Assembly: GCA_945874755.1 (NCBI GenBank)
Contig: CAMCHR010000010.1
Location: 1-47,968, forward strand
DNA from: Chitinophaga pinensis
GTDB taxonomy: Bacteria; Bacteroidota; Bacteroidia; Chitinophagales; Chitinophagaceae
Direction of reading: 5' to 3'
DNA length: 47,968 nucleotides
Position numbers and translations under genes: made by a program. This document shows positions 35,086 to 46,476 of the stretch, in pieces. The notes under the pieces were generated by a model. That model was given only the letters and a program-made list of their open reading frames with translations. It did no database searches and was not told the origin of the DNA. How positions within the stretch are numbered: position 1 is the first letter of the stretch; every line of letters starts with the position of its first letter.

Positions 35086-36395
35086 CTAGTCAAGGTTTCC
35101 TGAAAAACAATCCCTTCCTCTGCCAAGCTTTTTAAAATCGGTTGATAAATTCTAGCGTCAATAGGGATATGTAAACCTGTCATTTGAATTTCTCCTTTTA
35201 AATAAGCACATACACCCATTGCCAATGGTAAACCCACTGTGGTGGCCATTGCTGTGTTGATCGCATCTTCTCCAGTGAACACCATACTACTATCCAATTT
35301 AAATTGACGGTCACCAATGCTATATTCAATTTCATGCAACATCACCACCAAGTCTTTATCTGTGTCTGCAAGTTTCCATTTATCTTCTAATAGCCATTGT
35401 AAGATGCTTGCATTGGAATTAAATTGAGTTGGAATATTTGTAGCATCATTCAATCCAATGAATTCGAGTTGTTCCTTGATCTGTGGATCTTGATTAAATT
35501 TTGTTAAGACTTGCTCTAATCCATTTTGTTGAATATGAGTATTAAACCAATTTTGAACAGCGGTATTTGGTGCTAATTCAATCACCGTTTCATCTGTTAA
35601 ATGCAATTGTACTATGGCATTCCAGCCAGTACAAAATGCTGGATAGCGTAGGGTAGTGCGCACAAAATCTTTTACATTAGGTAGTTGGTATGTGTCGATA
35701 TAAGACAAGGAATTTCTATTAGGATAATAAGCCAAATTGCCAATACCAGGTAATTGCACTAGGGGCGCTTGATCAAATATTTCGGGATAATTTTTAGTCA
35801 CTGTAGCACCATTTTCTAGATAAATGGCGCCTGCTTTTCCTGCTAAAATGATGTTTCTTGGATTCCAACTGATTTTATAATGCCAAGGATTGTCATCACT
35901 TTCTGGTGCGATCAATCCGCCACAATGCGATTTAAAGCTAGTAATTTTGCCTCCTTTTTCATGAATCTCATCTATGATAGCCATTGCGCTCATATGGTCA
36001 ATTCCGGGATCTAAACCCATTTCACAAAGGAATAAAAGTTGTTTAGCTTCAATTTCCGATGCAATGGAACGCATATTATCGTCCACATAAGAGGCTGTGA
36101 ACAATGGTTTTTCAAAATGCAAGCAGTCTTTAGCTACTAAAAAGTGCAGGTGAGCAGGCAGCATGGAGACCACGATATCCGCTTTTTGAACCAAATTTTG
36201 ACGATCTATTTCATTTTTGATGTCGATGCCAAGGGCAGTTCCATTGGGGGCATTATTCCACTTATTTTTAGCTGTTGCTTCATCTCCGTCTGCTAGTAGA
36301 ATATACCAGTCATTTTCAACCGCTTTTTGTTGTAAATATTGGATTAAAACTGTGGCAGATTTGCCAGCTCCAATAATGAGAATTTTTTGGCCCAT
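35079..36395 (-). CDS. Saccharopine dehydrogenase family oxidoreductase
   Basis: A 438-residue protein with an N-terminal Rossmann domain (KILIIGAGKSATVLIQYL, dinucleotide-binding GxGxxx) and the saccharopine-dehydrogenase C-terminal domain. Family landmarks are VSMLPAHLHFLVAKDCL, FTASYVDDNMRSI, FLCEMGLDPGIDHMSAMAII, SHCGGLIAPESDDNPWHYKISWNP and TTVGLPLAMGV at the end. The strongest resemblance is to the glutamate-forming saccharopine dehydrogenases of lysine degradation (LYS9/AASS-type). No other lysine-pathway gene is adjacent, so carboxynorspermidine dehydrogenase or another related activity remains possible. It is divergent from gyrA. Confidence 0.82.
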   Translation of the reverse strand: MGQKILIIGAGKSATVLIQYLQQKAVENDWYILLADGDEATAKNKWNNAPNGTALGIDIKNEIDRQNLVQKADIVVSMLPAHLHFLVAKDCLHFEKPLFTASYVDDNMRSIASEIEAKQLLFLCEMGLDPGIDHMSAMAIIDEIHEKGGKITSFKSHCGGLIAPESDDNPWHYKISWNPRNIILAGKAGAIYLENGATVTKNYPEIFDQAPLVQLPGIGNLAYYPNRNSLSYIDTYQLPNVKDFVRTTLRYPAFCTGWNAIVQLHLTDETVIELAPNTAVQNWFNTHIQQNGLEQVLTKFNQDPQIKEQLEFIGLNDATNIPTQFNSNASILQWLLEDKWKLADTDKDLVVMLHEIEYSIGDRQFKLDSSMVFTGEDAINTAMATTVGLPLAMGVCAYLKGEIQMTGLHIPIDARIYQPILKSLAEEGIVFQETLTSY

Positions 36396-36514
36396 TGTTG
36401 AATGTATAAGTGGTTAAAAATGTATGGGTTAAAGTTAGTATTAAATACCAAAAACTGTGGATAAAATTGTGTAAATTAATACTGATTTTAAGCATAAAAA
36501 AGGGGTCAAAAAGG

Positions 36515-36534
36515 TATCTTCGTAAACGTAGATA
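36515..36534. promoter_or_regulatory. Palindrome over the putative gyrA -7 element
   Basis: A 20-base dyad with arms TATCTTCGT (36515-36523) and ACGTAGATA (36526-36534), one mismatch and a 2-base centre. Its left arm contains TATCTTCG, a one-mismatch -7 element. It lies about 50 bases before gyrA and could be an operator. The rest of 36396-36582 shows no credible gene. Confidence 0.4.
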
Positions 36535-36582
36535 TCCTAGGTCTTTTTGGGCACAGGAAATAGACTATAAGAAACAAAAAAT

Positions 36583-39219
36583 ATGGAAGAAAATTTAGGT
36601 GGAAATTTAGGTCTAGAACAGACCCAAGACAATGATCGAGTGATTAGAGTCAACATCGAAGAGCAAATGAAAACCTCTTACATTGACTATTCTATGTCCG
36701 TGATTGTAGGTCGAGCATTACCGGATGTTCGTGACGGTTTTAAACCTGTTCACCGTCGTGTTTTGTTTGCAATGCACGAGTTAGGAAACAATAGCAATAA
36801 AGCGTATAAAAAATCTGCTCGTATTGTTGGAGAAGTGATGGGTAAATTTCACCCACACGGTGACACTGCTATTTATGATACTTTAGTGCGTATGGCACAA
36901 GAGTGGACCATGCGTTATAGATTGGTGGATGGTCAGGGTAATTTTGGTAACCAAGATGGTGATCCACCAGCAGCGATGCGTTACACGGAAGCGCGTTTAC
37001 AAAAGATTTCCGAAGCCATGTTGGATGATTTAGAAAAAGATACGGTGGATTATCAATTGAACTTTGATGATAGTTTATCCGAGCCAAGTGTACTACCTAC
37101 AAGGATTCCACAGCTTTTAGTGAATGGATCTTCTGGTATCGCTGTGGGTATGGCGACCAATATGTTGCCACATAATTTGAATGAAGTAGTAGACGGATGT
37201 ATCGCTTACATCAACAATAAAGATATCACGATTGAAGAATTAATTGCAATTGTAAAAGCCCCCGATTTTCCAACAGGTGGCGTGATTTATGGCATGGAAG
37301 GCGTGAAGCAAGGTTTAATGACTGGTCGTGGTCGTGTGGTTTTGCGCGGAAAATGCAATGTAGAAACGAAAGCCAACGGTCGTGAGATGATCGTGATCAA
37401 TGAAATCCCTTACCAAGTGAATCGCGATCATTTAACAGATCGTATAGGTCAGTTGGTCGTGGATAAAGTGGTAGATGGTATTACGCATGTCAACAATGAA
37501 AGTAATAAGCGCGAGGGAACGCGTATTGTGATTGAATTACGTAAAGATGCAGTTGCACAGGTAATCATCAACCAATTATTTAAATTCACAGAATTGCAAA
37601 CCAGTTATGGTATCAACAATGTGGCTTTAGTAAAAGGTCGTCCAAGAATTTTGAACCTAAGAGATTTAATTTTAGAGTTCGTTGATTTTAGAATGGAAGT
37701 GGTGATTCGTCGTGCTAAATTTGAATTAAGAAAAGCCGAAGAGCGCGCACATATTTTAGAAGGCTATTTAATTGCCTTAGATCATCTAGACGAAGTCATT
37801 CGTTTGATCAGAAATTCTCCAAATCCTGAAGCAGCTAAAGAAGCGTTAATCACAGCCGGATGGGGTATTTCAGAGATCCAAGCCAAAGCAATTTTAGAAT
37901 TAAGATTGCAACGTTTAACGGGCATGGAGCGTGAAAAAATTAAAGAAGAATTTGACCAATTAATGAAATTGATTGCTACTATAAAAGAATTATTAGGCAG
38001 CGAACATTTACGTTTTGAATTGATCAAAACAGAATTATTAGAAGTGAAAGAAAAGTTTGGTGACGAGCGTAAATCTGAAATACAATACTTAGCGGATGAA
38101 ATGCGTATCGAAGATTTAATCGAAGAAGAAGATGTGGTGATTACCATTTCTCATTTAGGGTATATCAAACGTACATCTGCCACTGAATATCGTCAACAAA
38201 AACGTGGAGGTCGAGGCGCGATTGGTTCTAAGACAAGAGAAGAAGATTATGTAGAGCATTTATTTATTGCATCTACCCACGATACCATGTTGTTCTTTAC
38301 AGAAAAAGGAAGATGTTTCTGGATGCGTGTGTATGAAATTCCAGAAGGTGAAAAAACAAGTAAGGGTAGAGCGATCCAAAACTTAATTCAACTTCCACAA
38401 GACGATAAAGTAAAAGCAATTATCGAAGTACGAAATTTGGCAGATAAGGATTATGTGAATAATCATTATATCATCTTATGTACTAAGAAAGGAATCATTA
38501 AGAAAACATGTTTGGAAGAATTTAGTCGTCCAAGAGTGAATGGTGTAAACGCCATTAACATCAACGAAGGCGATGAATTATTAGCAGCACGTTTAACAGA
38601 TGGTAACAACGAAGTGATGATGGCTGTGAAGTCTGGTCGTGCCATTCGTTTCCCAGAAGAAAAAGTAAGACCAACTGGTAGAGGCGCGATTGGTGTTGCT
38701 GGTATCGAAGTGGATGATGAAACGGACGAAGTGGTTGGCCTAGTTTGCGTAAGCAGAGAAGATAAGGACCGCACCATTTTAGTAGTGAGTCAACAGGGAT
38801 ATGGTAAACGAACTCCAATTGATGACTACCGTATCACCAATCGTGGTGGTAAGGGGGTTAAAACAATCAATGTGACCGAAAAAACAGGATCCTTGGTGGG
38901 CTTAATGGATGTATTAGAAAAAGAAGACTTAATCATTACTTGTAAATCTGGTGTAACCATTCGAACAAGTATTGCTGATATTAGAGAAGCGGGTAGAGCA
39001 ACACAAGGCGTTAAATTGATTCGTTTAGACGAAAACGATGAGATTGCTGCCACTTCTAAGATTGAAGAACAAGATGTTCCTGAAGAAGGTGAAAATGTTG
39101 AAATAGAATCAGTTACAGAGGATACTTCAACTAAATCAGACATCATTGTATGGGATGATGCACCTGCTGAATTTGATGATACTATTAATAATGAAGGTGA
39201 CGATACGCCAGAAGCATAA
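36583..39219 (+). CDS. gyrA: DNA gyrase subunit A
   Basis: GyrA cuts and rejoins the gate DNA segment during ATP-driven negative supercoiling, together with GyrB. The 878-residue protein has the N-terminal [20 protein letters not shown], the helix-turn-helix with [14 protein letters not shown], and the catalytic Tyr in [10 protein letters not shown] at about residue 130. The C-terminal beta-pinwheel has several blades and a GyrA box in the [10 protein letters not shown] segment (usually QRRGGRG/KG) at about 545-554. The quinolone-site residue equivalent to E. coli Ser83 is Thr, and Asp87 is kept. The C-terminal 45 residues are strongly acidic. A ParC would have a shorter pinwheel and no GyrA box. 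Confidence 0.96.
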   Translation: MEENLGGNLGLEQTQDNDRVIRVNIEEQMKTSYIDYSMSVIVGRALPDVRDGFKPVHRRVLFAMHELGNNSNKAYKKSARIVGEVMGKFHPHGDTAIYDTLVRMAQEWTMRYRLVDGQGNFGNQDGDPPAAMRYTEARLQKISEAMLDDLEKDTVDYQLNFDDSLSEPSVLPTRIPQLLVNGSSGIAVGMATNMLPHNLNEVVDGCIAYINNKDITIEELIAIVKAPDFPTGGVIYGMEGVKQGLMTGRGRVVLRGKCNVETKANGREMIVINEIPYQVNRDHLTDRIGQLVVDKVVDGITHVNNESNKREGTRIVIELRKDAVAQVIINQLFKFTELQTSYGINNVALVKGRPRILNLRDLILEFVDFRMEVVIRRAKFELRKAEERAHILEGYLIALDHLDEVIRLIRNSPNPEAAKEALITAGWGISEIQAKAILELRLQRLTGMEREKIKEEFDQLMKLIATIKELLGSEHLRFELIKTELLEVKEKFGDERKSEIQYLADEMRIEDLIEEEDVVITISHLGYIKRTSATEYRQQKRGGRGAIGSKTREEDYVEHLFIASTHDTMLFFTEKGRCFWMRVYEIPEGEKTSKGRAIQNLIQLPQDDKVKAIIEVRNLADKDYVNNHYIILCTKKGIIKKTCLEEFSRPRVNGVNAININEGDELLAARLTDGNNEVMMAVKSGRAIRFPEEKVRPTGRGAIGVAGIEVDDETDEVVGLVCVSREDKDRTILVVSQQGYGKRTPIDDYRITNRGGKGVKTINVTEKTGSLVGLMDVLEKEDLIITCKSGVTIRTSIADIREAGRATQGVKLIRLDENDEIAATSKIEEQDVPEEGENVEIESVTEDTSTKSDIIVWDDAPAEFDDTINNEGDDTPEA

Positions 39220-39251
39220 ATTAATTAACTTAGAACTTTAAAATAATCATT

Positions 39252-40616
39252 ATGAAAAAATGGATTGGTGCAATGTTCTTGATGACATTGATGCAAACAG
39301 CTATTGCTCAAGACTTTAAAAAAGTGGAGACAGGCTTGTTAATAAATAATTTTGAGATTGCCAAGGCAGAATATGAAAAAGTAGTTGCAAAAAAACCAAG
39401 TTTAGAATCAACTGCAGAAGGGTATTACTGGAAATCAAAAATATATGCTGGTTTATCAAAGGATCTTGCAGCTAAATATCCAGACGCTTCAGAGAAATTA
39501 TTAAAGAGTTTAGAAAACTATATCAAAGCTGATCCTGAATACGTATTTGCAGTAAAAAGTGGTCAAGAGCCCTTTTTTGACGTATATATAAAAAGTTTTA
39601 AGGATGGCGTAGCTGCTTTTGGTGAAAAAAAGTGGAAGGACGCTGCTGCTAATTTTGATAGAGCTGTGTACATAAGTGATATCATTTTTTCTAAAGGATG
39701 GTCTAGTAATAAACAACCATTTGATACAACTACGTTAATGTATGCAGGGTATTCTAATCAAAATGCAGGTAATGATGACATTACTATAAAGTATTACACT
39801 AGAATGATGGATGCAAACATGAAAACTGCTGATGTTATTGACATGTATAAATATGTATTGATAAAGGCAGCAGAAAAAAAGAACAAAGCTTTATTTGATC
39901 AATATTATGCAGTTTCAGAGAAAAATTACCCTGAAGAAAAATGGTTTGAATATAGAGCAGAGTATATTGATAAAAACTTAACGATAGAAGAAAAGGTGGC
40001 AGCATATGAAGCGCAAGTAACTGCAAATTCAATCAACGAAACAGAATCACAAATGTATGGTGACATGTTTATGTCAGCAAGAAATGCAGATGGATTAGCT
40101 GACGATAAAGCAAATTATTTCTTAGACAAAGCAGCGGATGCTTATATGAGGGCCTATAAGTTGAACACTACAAACTTTGCTGCAGCTTTTAACGTAGGGA
40201 TTAGTTATTACAACCAATACACCGTATTAGATGATCAATTTGGCAATAATATCAGGGCCTTACAACAATTAAATACAAATAAGCCAGTTGCTCCTAAAGA
40301 TCCTAAGAAAAAATTAGCTTTTGATGCTTCATTCAAGGCACAACAAGATTCAATCAAAAAATTGAATGCTGCCTTAGATGCACCAATGAGAGCAAAGGTG
40401 GATCAGGCTATTGAGTGGATCGAAAATGCATTTAACATTATAAAGGATAAAACAACCTTAAATAGAACAGAAAAGAATGTAGCTGCTAGATCTGTAGATT
40501 TCTTAGCGACTTTATATGGTGCTAAAAGAGACAAGAATAGAGCCAACCAAAAGTTATATGATGAGTTAGATGCTAAGTATAACAAATATGATTTACTTCA
40601 TGAAAAATACCAATAG
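39252..40616 (+). CDS. Secreted helical repeat protein of unknown function
   Basis: I do not recognise a named family. The 454-residue protein has a Sec signal peptide ending near AIAQ (residue 20). The mature part is almost entirely helical and Ala/Lys/Tyr-rich, with spaced Tyr/Ala patterns such as FEIAKAEYEKVVAKKP, KDAAANFDRAVYISD and AFNVGISYYNQY that suggest divergent tetratricopeptide repeats along the whole length. There is no lipobox, membrane helix or C-terminal sorting domain, so a periplasmic location is likely. It follows gyrA by 32 bases and could be co-transcribed with it. A strong terminator follows. Confidence 0.7.
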   Translation: MKKWIGAMFLMTLMQTAIAQDFKKVETGLLINNFEIAKAEYEKVVAKKPSLESTAEGYYWKSKIYAGLSKDLAAKYPDASEKLLKSLENYIKADPEYVFAVKSGQEPFFDVYIKSFKDGVAAFGEKKWKDAAANFDRAVYISDIIFSKGWSSNKQPFDTTTLMYAGYSNQNAGNDDITIKYYTRMMDANMKTADVIDMYKYVLIKAAEKKNKALFDQYYAVSEKNYPEEKWFEYRAEYIDKNLTIEEKVAAYEAQVTANSINETESQMYGDMFMSARNADGLADDKANYFLDKAADAYMRAYKLNTTNFAAAFNVGISYYNQYTVLDDQFGNNIRALQQLNTNKPVAPKDPKKKLAFDASFKAQQDSIKKLNAALDAPMRAKVDQAIEWIENAFNIIKDKTTLNRTEKNVAARSVDFLATLYGAKRDKNRANQKLYDELDAKYNKYDLLHEKYQ

Positions 40617-40656
40617 TATATCAGCAATTGGTTAATCCCAAAGATTTAAAAATATT

Positions 40657-40685
40657 AAAGCCTTCCCAAACGGGAGGGCTTTTTT
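40657..40685 (+). terminator. Rho-independent terminator
   Basis: A stem of AGCCTTCCC (40659-40667) with GGGAGGGCT (40672-40680), one G-U pair and a 4-nt loop (AAAC), runs into six T. It ends the transcript of the secreted helical protein and possibly of gyrA. Confidence 0.85.
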
Positions 40686-40772
40686 AATGCCCTTAACCAA
40701 ATAATACAAGAATAGAATTTAATTGGTTTATCGCAGTTTACTACTAAAAGGGTATTATCTCCAATATACTAT

Positions 40773-40787
40773 TTAACATAATGTTAA
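40773..40787. promoter_or_regulatory. 15-base palindrome upstream of the GH109-like gene
   Basis: Arms TTAACAT (40773-40779) and ATGTTAA (40781-40787) form a perfect dyad around one base, about 87 bases before the start codon. It has the size and symmetry of a dimeric repressor or activator site. Confidence 0.35.
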
Positions 40788-40836
40788 TTATAAGCATCTA
40801 TAATAGGTTTAATTCGATCCATTGGCTGTATTTCTA

Positions 40837-42265
<1,429 letters not shown>

Positions 42266-42323
42266 ATTTTGAGCTATAAATTCTAGAGTATAATAAGTAA
42301 GCAAGCAAGCATAATCAAGTTCA

Positions 42324-43328
42324 TTAAAGTTGATTGAATTCTATCAACAATTGGTTCTGATTTAAAGTGCGGTCTAAATTTTGATCCGGTCTTTCAACAC
42401 GGTAATACTTATCTAATTCTAGAAAGTCAGTCAAGAATCTTAGCGCTTGCATATAAATGATACTTTGTCCTGAAAATGCAAAATAGTCTTTCTCAAAATT
42501 TGTCAAGAACTCCCCCATCGCTTCTAAATAGCCCTCTTGTATTGCAGTCCATCTTTCCGGTAGTACTTTTATTAGGTTTAAATCCTCGCAAGCTTCATTG
42601 ACTGGACAAAGATAAGTCCTACACATATCGCCAATATCACTAATAAAATAGCCTGGCATGGTGGTATCCAAGTCAATCACACAAATAGCGGCATCTTCTT
42701 TAAATAAGACATTGCTAATTTTTGTATCATGGTGTGTGACTCTTAAATGCGCATCATGATGTCCTGTAAAATGCAGCCATTGTTTTACATAAGCTTGATG
42801 CGATTGTAAAAACAAGATGGCCTCTTTTGCCTGAGTAATCCTAATGGCATCTCCATGTATCATAGCTTGTTCAAATTGATGGTATCTTAAAGCAAGGTCA
42901 TGAAATTGTGGGATGGTTACTTTTAATTGTGCGATTGGGAATTCAATTAAACTTGCAGTAAAAAGTCCAAATTGATTGGCAGCTGCTTTTGCTTGAGATG
43001 CAGTTGTTAATACATCTAAGGCAATACCGTCTATTTTTTTAAATGCACGATAGTGTTTACCGGCCCATTTGATCAATGTCTCCCCTACTAAATTTGGCAC
43101 CAAGTGTGTAAATAATTGATCCGGTTGATTGGTATAGTAATACTGACCAATGGCTTTGATATTATGATCAATTGCAAAAGGATCTTTGAAAATTTGGGTA
43201 TTGATATTTTGTAGAATAAAATCACCTTGCACCGAATGTACTTCAAAAGTTTCGTTGATTAACCCTTGCTTTAAAGGGATAGCCGTCGCATTTCCCCATC
43301 CATACTGATCAAATATTGATTGCATCAT
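42324..43328 (-). CDS. APH-fold sugar kinase, N-acetylhexosamine 1-kinase-like
   Basis: A 334-residue cytoplasmic kinase of the aminoglycoside-phosphotransferase/choline-kinase fold. It has the N-lobe strand GLINETFEV (about residues 22-30), the catalytic loop VTHHDTKISNVLF (HxDxxxxN) at about 197-209, and the metal-binding CVIDLDTTMPGYFISDIGD at about 215-233. The pattern resembles NahK-type kinases that phosphorylate GlcNAc or GalNAc at C1. That fits its place between a GH109-like enzyme and a glycosylasparaginase. Homoserine-kinase-like or other small-molecule kinases of this fold cannot be excluded. It is divergent from the glycosylasparaginase gene with a 73-base shared promoter region. 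Confidence 0.75.
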   Translation of the reverse strand: MMQSIFDQYGWGNATAIPLKQGLINETFEVHSVQGDFILQNINTQIFKDPFAIDHNIKAIGQYYYTNQPDQLFTHLVPNLVGETLIKWAGKHYRAFKKIDGIALDVLTTASQAKAAANQFGLFTASLIEFPIAQLKVTIPQFHDLALRYHQFEQAMIHGDAIRITQAKEAILFLQSHQAYVKQWLHFTGHHDAHLRVTHHDTKISNVLFKEDAAICVIDLDTTMPGYFISDIGDMCRTYLCPVNEACEDLNLIKVLPERWTAIQEGYLEAMGEFLTNFEKDYFAFSGQSIIYMQALRFLTDFLELDKYYRVERPDQNLDRTLNQNQLLIEFNQL

Positions 43329-43344
43329 AATCTTGATAAATATA

Positions 43345-43352
43345 CAAAATTA
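43345..43352 (-). promoter_or_regulatory. Putative -7 promoter element of the sugar kinase gene
   Basis: On the minus strand this reads TAATTTTG, an exact TAnnTTTG match, 16 bases before the ATG at 43328. No clear -33 TTG is seen. Confidence 0.45.
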
Positions 43353-43365
43353 ACGCCTTACTGAC

Positions 43366-43373
43366 TATCTTTA
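43366..43373 (+). promoter_or_regulatory. Possible -7 element of the glycosylasparaginase gene
   Basis: TATCTTTA differs from TAnnTTTG only in the last base and lies 28 bases before the ATG. It is the same octamer as the one before the ABC exporter at 20526. Confidence 0.3.
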
Positions 43374-43401
43374 AGAACTGAATATTAATAGCATCATCAC
43401 T

Positions 43402-44433
43402 ATGGACAGAAGAAAATTTATCAATTTGAGTGGGTTAGGGATCACCAGTTTTTCGATACCAAATTTCATTCAATCAAGGAATCCATCTAATTTAATTCAA
43501 CCCATTGTTGCATCTACTTGGGATGCTGGTATCAGAGCCAATGTAGCTGCTTGGGAAGTGTTAAAAAATGGAGGTCATGCATTGGATGCGGTAGAACAAG
43601 GTGTGATGGTGACTGAAAATGAAATCAATTGTTGTGTTGGTTTAGATGCCAACCCAGATAGAGATGGTTTTGTTACTTTAGATGCATCTATTATGGATCA
43701 TCAATTCAATTGTGGTTCTGTGGCTTTTTTAGAACGCATTAAACATCCTATATCAGTGGCAAGAAAAGTCATGGAAAAATCTCCCCATGTTTTTTTAGTT
43801 GGTGCTGGTGCACAGTCATTTGCATTAGCCAATGGCTTTACTTTAGAATCGGGTGCCTTATCAGAACAAGCCAATAAGAATTATAAAGATTGGTTGAAAA
43901 AATCAAATTATCAACCCATTATCAATGTAGAGAATAATCAATCTGTAACTTATAATGACCCTTCATTCAATGCGCCAACAAAATTAACAGACGGACATTG
44001 GAATCACGACACCATTGGTATGATTGCATTGGATCAATTTGGCAACTTAAGTGGTAGTTGTACCACCAGTGGTGCAGGTTTTAAAATGCGTGGTCGTGTT
44101 GGGGACTCCCCTATCATTGGTGCAGGTTTATATGTTGACAATGAAGTGGGTGCAGTCGTGGCAACTGGTCAGGGTGAAGATGTGATAAGAGTTGCTGGCG
44201 CTAGTGCTGTGGTAGAATGGATGCGTCAGGGTAAAAGTCCAGAGGAAGCATGTAAGCTTGTCGTTGAAAAAATTAATCGAATTAAAAAAGAAAAAGCAAA
44301 AGACATTCAAGTTTGCTTTGTGGCCATCAATAAAAAAGGGATGGTTGGTGCTTATGCTTTACAAAAAGGATTTAATTTTTCTGTGTGCAATAAGGAAGGC
44401 AATACATTGAATGATGCAGGATATTTAATCTAA
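43402..44433 (+). CDS. N4-(beta-N-acetylglucosaminyl)-L-asparaginase
   Basis: Glycosylasparaginase cleaves the bond between Asn and the first GlcNAc of N-glycans, the last step in recycling glycosylated asparagine. This 343-residue Ntn-hydrolase is made as a precursor that cuts itself before Thr in HDTIGMIALD at about residue 194. Other landmarks are TWDAGIRANVAAWEVLKNGGHALDAVE, GLDANPDRDGFVTLDASIMD, GSCTTSGAGFKMRGRVGDSPIIGAG and TGQGEDVIRVAGA. An N-terminal Tat-like signal (MDRRKFINLSGLG) points to export, as in the well-studied Elizabethkingia (Flavobacterium) meningoseptica enzyme. It is followed by cutC. Confidence 0.94.
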   Translation: MDRRKFINLSGLGITSFSIPNFIQSRNPSNLIQPIVASTWDAGIRANVAAWEVLKNGGHALDAVEQGVMVTENEINCCVGLDANPDRDGFVTLDASIMDHQFNCGSVAFLERIKHPISVARKVMEKSPHVFLVGAGAQSFALANGFTLESGALSEQANKNYKDWLKKSNYQPIINVENNQSVTYNDPSFNAPTKLTDGHWNHDTIGMIALDQFGNLSGSCTTSGAGFKMRGRVGDSPIIGAGLYVDNEVGAVVATGQGEDVIRVAGASAVVEWMRQGKSPEEACKLVVEKINRIKKEKAKDIQVCFVAINKKGMVGAYALQKGFNFSVCNKEGNTLNDAGYLI

Positions 44434-44518
44434 GAGTTGATTTGAATTTGAAAAGCATCTAATGTTAAAGTTGTTCAAATTAAATTCGTTCAATAAAATT
44501 TAAAAAATATAATTAGAG

Positions 44519-45250
44519 ATGTCAAAAGTATTACTTGAAATTGCTGCTTTTAATATAGAAGCTGCCTTGAATGCTTTAGCTGCAGGAGCAGACAGAATTG
44601 AATTTTGTGAAAATCCAATGGAAGGAGGAACTACACCTTCTTATGGAAGTTTATTGTTATTGTCTCAGTTAACCAAGCAACCAATCTTCCCAATCATTCG
44701 TCCTAGAGGGGGAGATTTTTTATACACCGACAGAGAATTTCAGGTGATGCAGAACGACTTAATGGCTTGTCAGCAATTGGGGTTTAAAGGAGCAGTGATA
44801 GGACTTTTGAATGCAGACGGAAGTATTGATACAAAAAGAACAAGTGCATTGATTCAAGCTGCAGGTAATATGGAAATTAGTTTTCATAGAGCATTTGATC
44901 GTTGTCAAGACCCATTTTTGGCATTAGAACAATTAATTGACATTGGATGCAAAAGAATTTTAACTAGCGGTCAAGTGCCGAATGTAGGCAATGCCATTCC
45001 AATGATTCAAAAATTGGTTGAAAAAGCAAAAGATAGAATCATTATTTTACCTGGAAGTGGAGTGCGAGCAGATAATATTGCTACCATTGTTGCTCAAACT
45101 GGTGCTAAGGAAGTGCATAGTTCTGCAAGAAAAGCGATGTCTTCTAAAATGGCATTCAATCAGCCAAGCATGCAAGAAAACATGCAGTATTTTGATGTAG
45201 ACCTAGATGAAATAAAAGCAATGTTTAACGCTATTAATATAGTATCCTAA
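44519..45250 (+). CDS. cutC: CutC family protein
   Basis: A 243-residue TIM-barrel protein of the CutC family. Landmarks are LEIAAFNIEAALNALAAGADRIEFCENP at the N-terminus with the usual Glu/Cys, GGTTPSYG, IIRPRGGDFLYTDREF at about residues 60-75, ISFHRAFDRC at about 121-130, RILTSGQ, and ILPGSGVRADN. CutC was first linked to copper tolerance, but the evidence is thin and the biochemical role is unsettled. In Bacteroidota it commonly sits in glycan-degradation loci, and here it follows glycosylasparaginase by 85 bases. Its last 17 bases overlap, tail to tail, with serA. Confidence 0.9.
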   Translation: MSKVLLEIAAFNIEAALNALAAGADRIEFCENPMEGGTTPSYGSLLLLSQLTKQPIFPIIRPRGGDFLYTDREFQVMQNDLMACQQLGFKGAVIGLLNADGSIDTKRTSALIQAAGNMEISFHRAFDRCQDPFLALEQLIDIGCKRILTSGQVPNVGNAIPMIQKLVEKAKDRIIILPGSGVRADNIATIVAQTGAKEVHSSARKAMSSKMAFNQPSMQENMQYFDVDLDEIKAMFNAINIVS

Positions 45251-46472
45251 CCTTAATGGTCTCTTTGACTTCTTTTAAAAGCGCCATGGCTTGTTTGGAT
45301 AATTTACTATCCACATCTAGTACCACGTAGCCAATTTCATCATTTGTTTTTAAGTATTGACCAACAATATTGATCTTATTTTTAGACAACAACGTATTAA
45401 TAGCACCCAAGACACCAGGTACATTTTTATGAATATGTAAAATACGATGTGCCCCATCTACTGGTGGCAAACTCAAAGATGGAATAGTATGAGATCCATT
45501 GGAGACACCTCGCTCCAAGTATTGGTATAATTTAATGCTTACATCTTCTCCAATATTTTCTTGTGCTTCTTCGGTGGATCCGCCAATATGAGGCGTCAAT
45601 AAGACATTAGATAAACCTTGTAATGGGGTAGTAAATGCATCGCCGTTTTTTTCTGGTTCAACAGGGAATACATCAATTGCTGCACCAGCAATTTGTTTCT
45701 CTTGAATGGCTTCTGCTAAAGCATCCAAATCCACTACTTCCCCCCTTGCATAATTGATTAAAATAGCGCCTGATTTAAATTGCTTAATCAATGCTTTATT
45801 AATCAAATTTTTTGTTTGGTTGGTTTCTGGTACATGCAATGAAATGATATCTGAACTACTCACAATTTCTTTAATCGATTTTCTTGCCTGCGCATTTCCT
45901 AATGGCAACTTCGTTTCGATATCGTAAAATTGCACACGCATCCCCATCGCTTCTGCCATCACACTTAATTGTGTACCAATATTGCCATAACCAATAATGC
46001 CCATAGTTTTACCTCTTAATTCAAAACTTCCTTTAGCCTCTTTATTCCAAATTCCATTGTGTGCTGCTTTATTTTTATCTAAAATTCTTCGAATCAATAA
46101 AATGGAAGCGCCAATGACCAATTCAGCGACACTTCTGGTATTGCTATAAGGAGCGTTGTAAACTGCAATTCCTTTTTGTTTACATGCTTTTAAATCTACT
46201 TGGTTGACCCCAATGCAAAAGCAACCAATCGCTTGTAATTTTTTCGCACTATCCAATACTTTTTTAGAAATAAATGTTTTTGAACGAATGCCTAAAATAT
46301 GTACGTCTTTGATTACTTTAATCAATTCATCCTCGCTTAAAGCCCCAGCTACTTTTTTGACATCCGCATACCCTTGTTGTTTGAAGTATTGTACCGCTTT
46401 ATCACTTATATTTTCTAAAAAAAGTACTTTAATTCTATCTTTAGGATAGCTAGTAAGATCAATTTTGCTCAT
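45234..46472 (-). CDS. serA: D-3-phosphoglycerate dehydrogenase
   Basis: SerA oxidises 3-phosphoglycerate to 3-phosphohydroxypyruvate, the first step of serine synthesis. The 412-residue protein is of the E. coli type. It has the substrate domain (VLFLENISDKAV, IGIRSKT-like), the NAD-binding GIIGYGNIGTQL at about residues 158-169, the catalytic Arg in NYARGEVVD, Glu in DVFPVEPE, and His in LTPHIGGSTEEAQENIG. A C-terminal ACT domain (about 335-412) provides serine feedback in the family. A promoter with both elements lies so close that the mRNA should be leaderless. The opposing enzyme, serine dehydratase, is at 4293. Confidence 0.95.
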   Translation of the reverse strand: MSKIDLTSYPKDRIKVLFLENISDKAVQYFKQQGYADVKKVAGALSEDELIKVIKDVHILGIRSKTFISKKVLDSAKKLQAIGCFCIGVNQVDLKACKQKGIAVYNAPYSNTRSVAELVIGASILLIRRILDKNKAAHNGIWNKEAKGSFELRGKTMGIIGYGNIGTQLSVMAEAMGMRVQFYDIETKLPLGNAQARKSIKEIVSSSDIISLHVPETNQTKNLINKALIKQFKSGAILINYARGEVVDLDALAEAIQEKQIAGAAIDVFPVEPEKNGDAFTTPLQGLSNVLLTPHIGGSTEEAQENIGEDVSIKLYQYLERGVSNGSHTIPSLSLPPVDGAHRILHIHKNVPGVLGAINTLLSKNKINIVGQYLKTNDEIGYVVLDVDSKLSKQAMALLKEVKETIKVRILY

Positions 46473-46476
46473 ATTA

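Noticed and set aside
36410-36598. A 62-codon plus-strand frame between the saccharopine-dehydrogenase-like gene and gyrA
   Set aside because: It is Lys/Ile-rich without family pattern, runs over the gyrA promoter region and into the gyrA start, and looks like chance coding in AT-rich DNA.
37090-37100. A possible quinolone-resistance change in GyrA (Thr at the Ser83 position)
   Set aside because: Thr is the normal residue at this site in several bacteria and Asp87 is kept, so nothing indicates acquired resistance.
38466-38818. Two long minus-strand frames of 85-103 codons inside gyrA
   Set aside because: They are antisense shadows of a well-conserved gyrA region, with no recognisable domain.
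42301-42312. A short AAGC tandem repeat (three copies) between the GH109-like and sugar kinase genes
   Set aside because: It is too short and simple to support a mobile element or CRISPR; no spacers or longer repeats are present.
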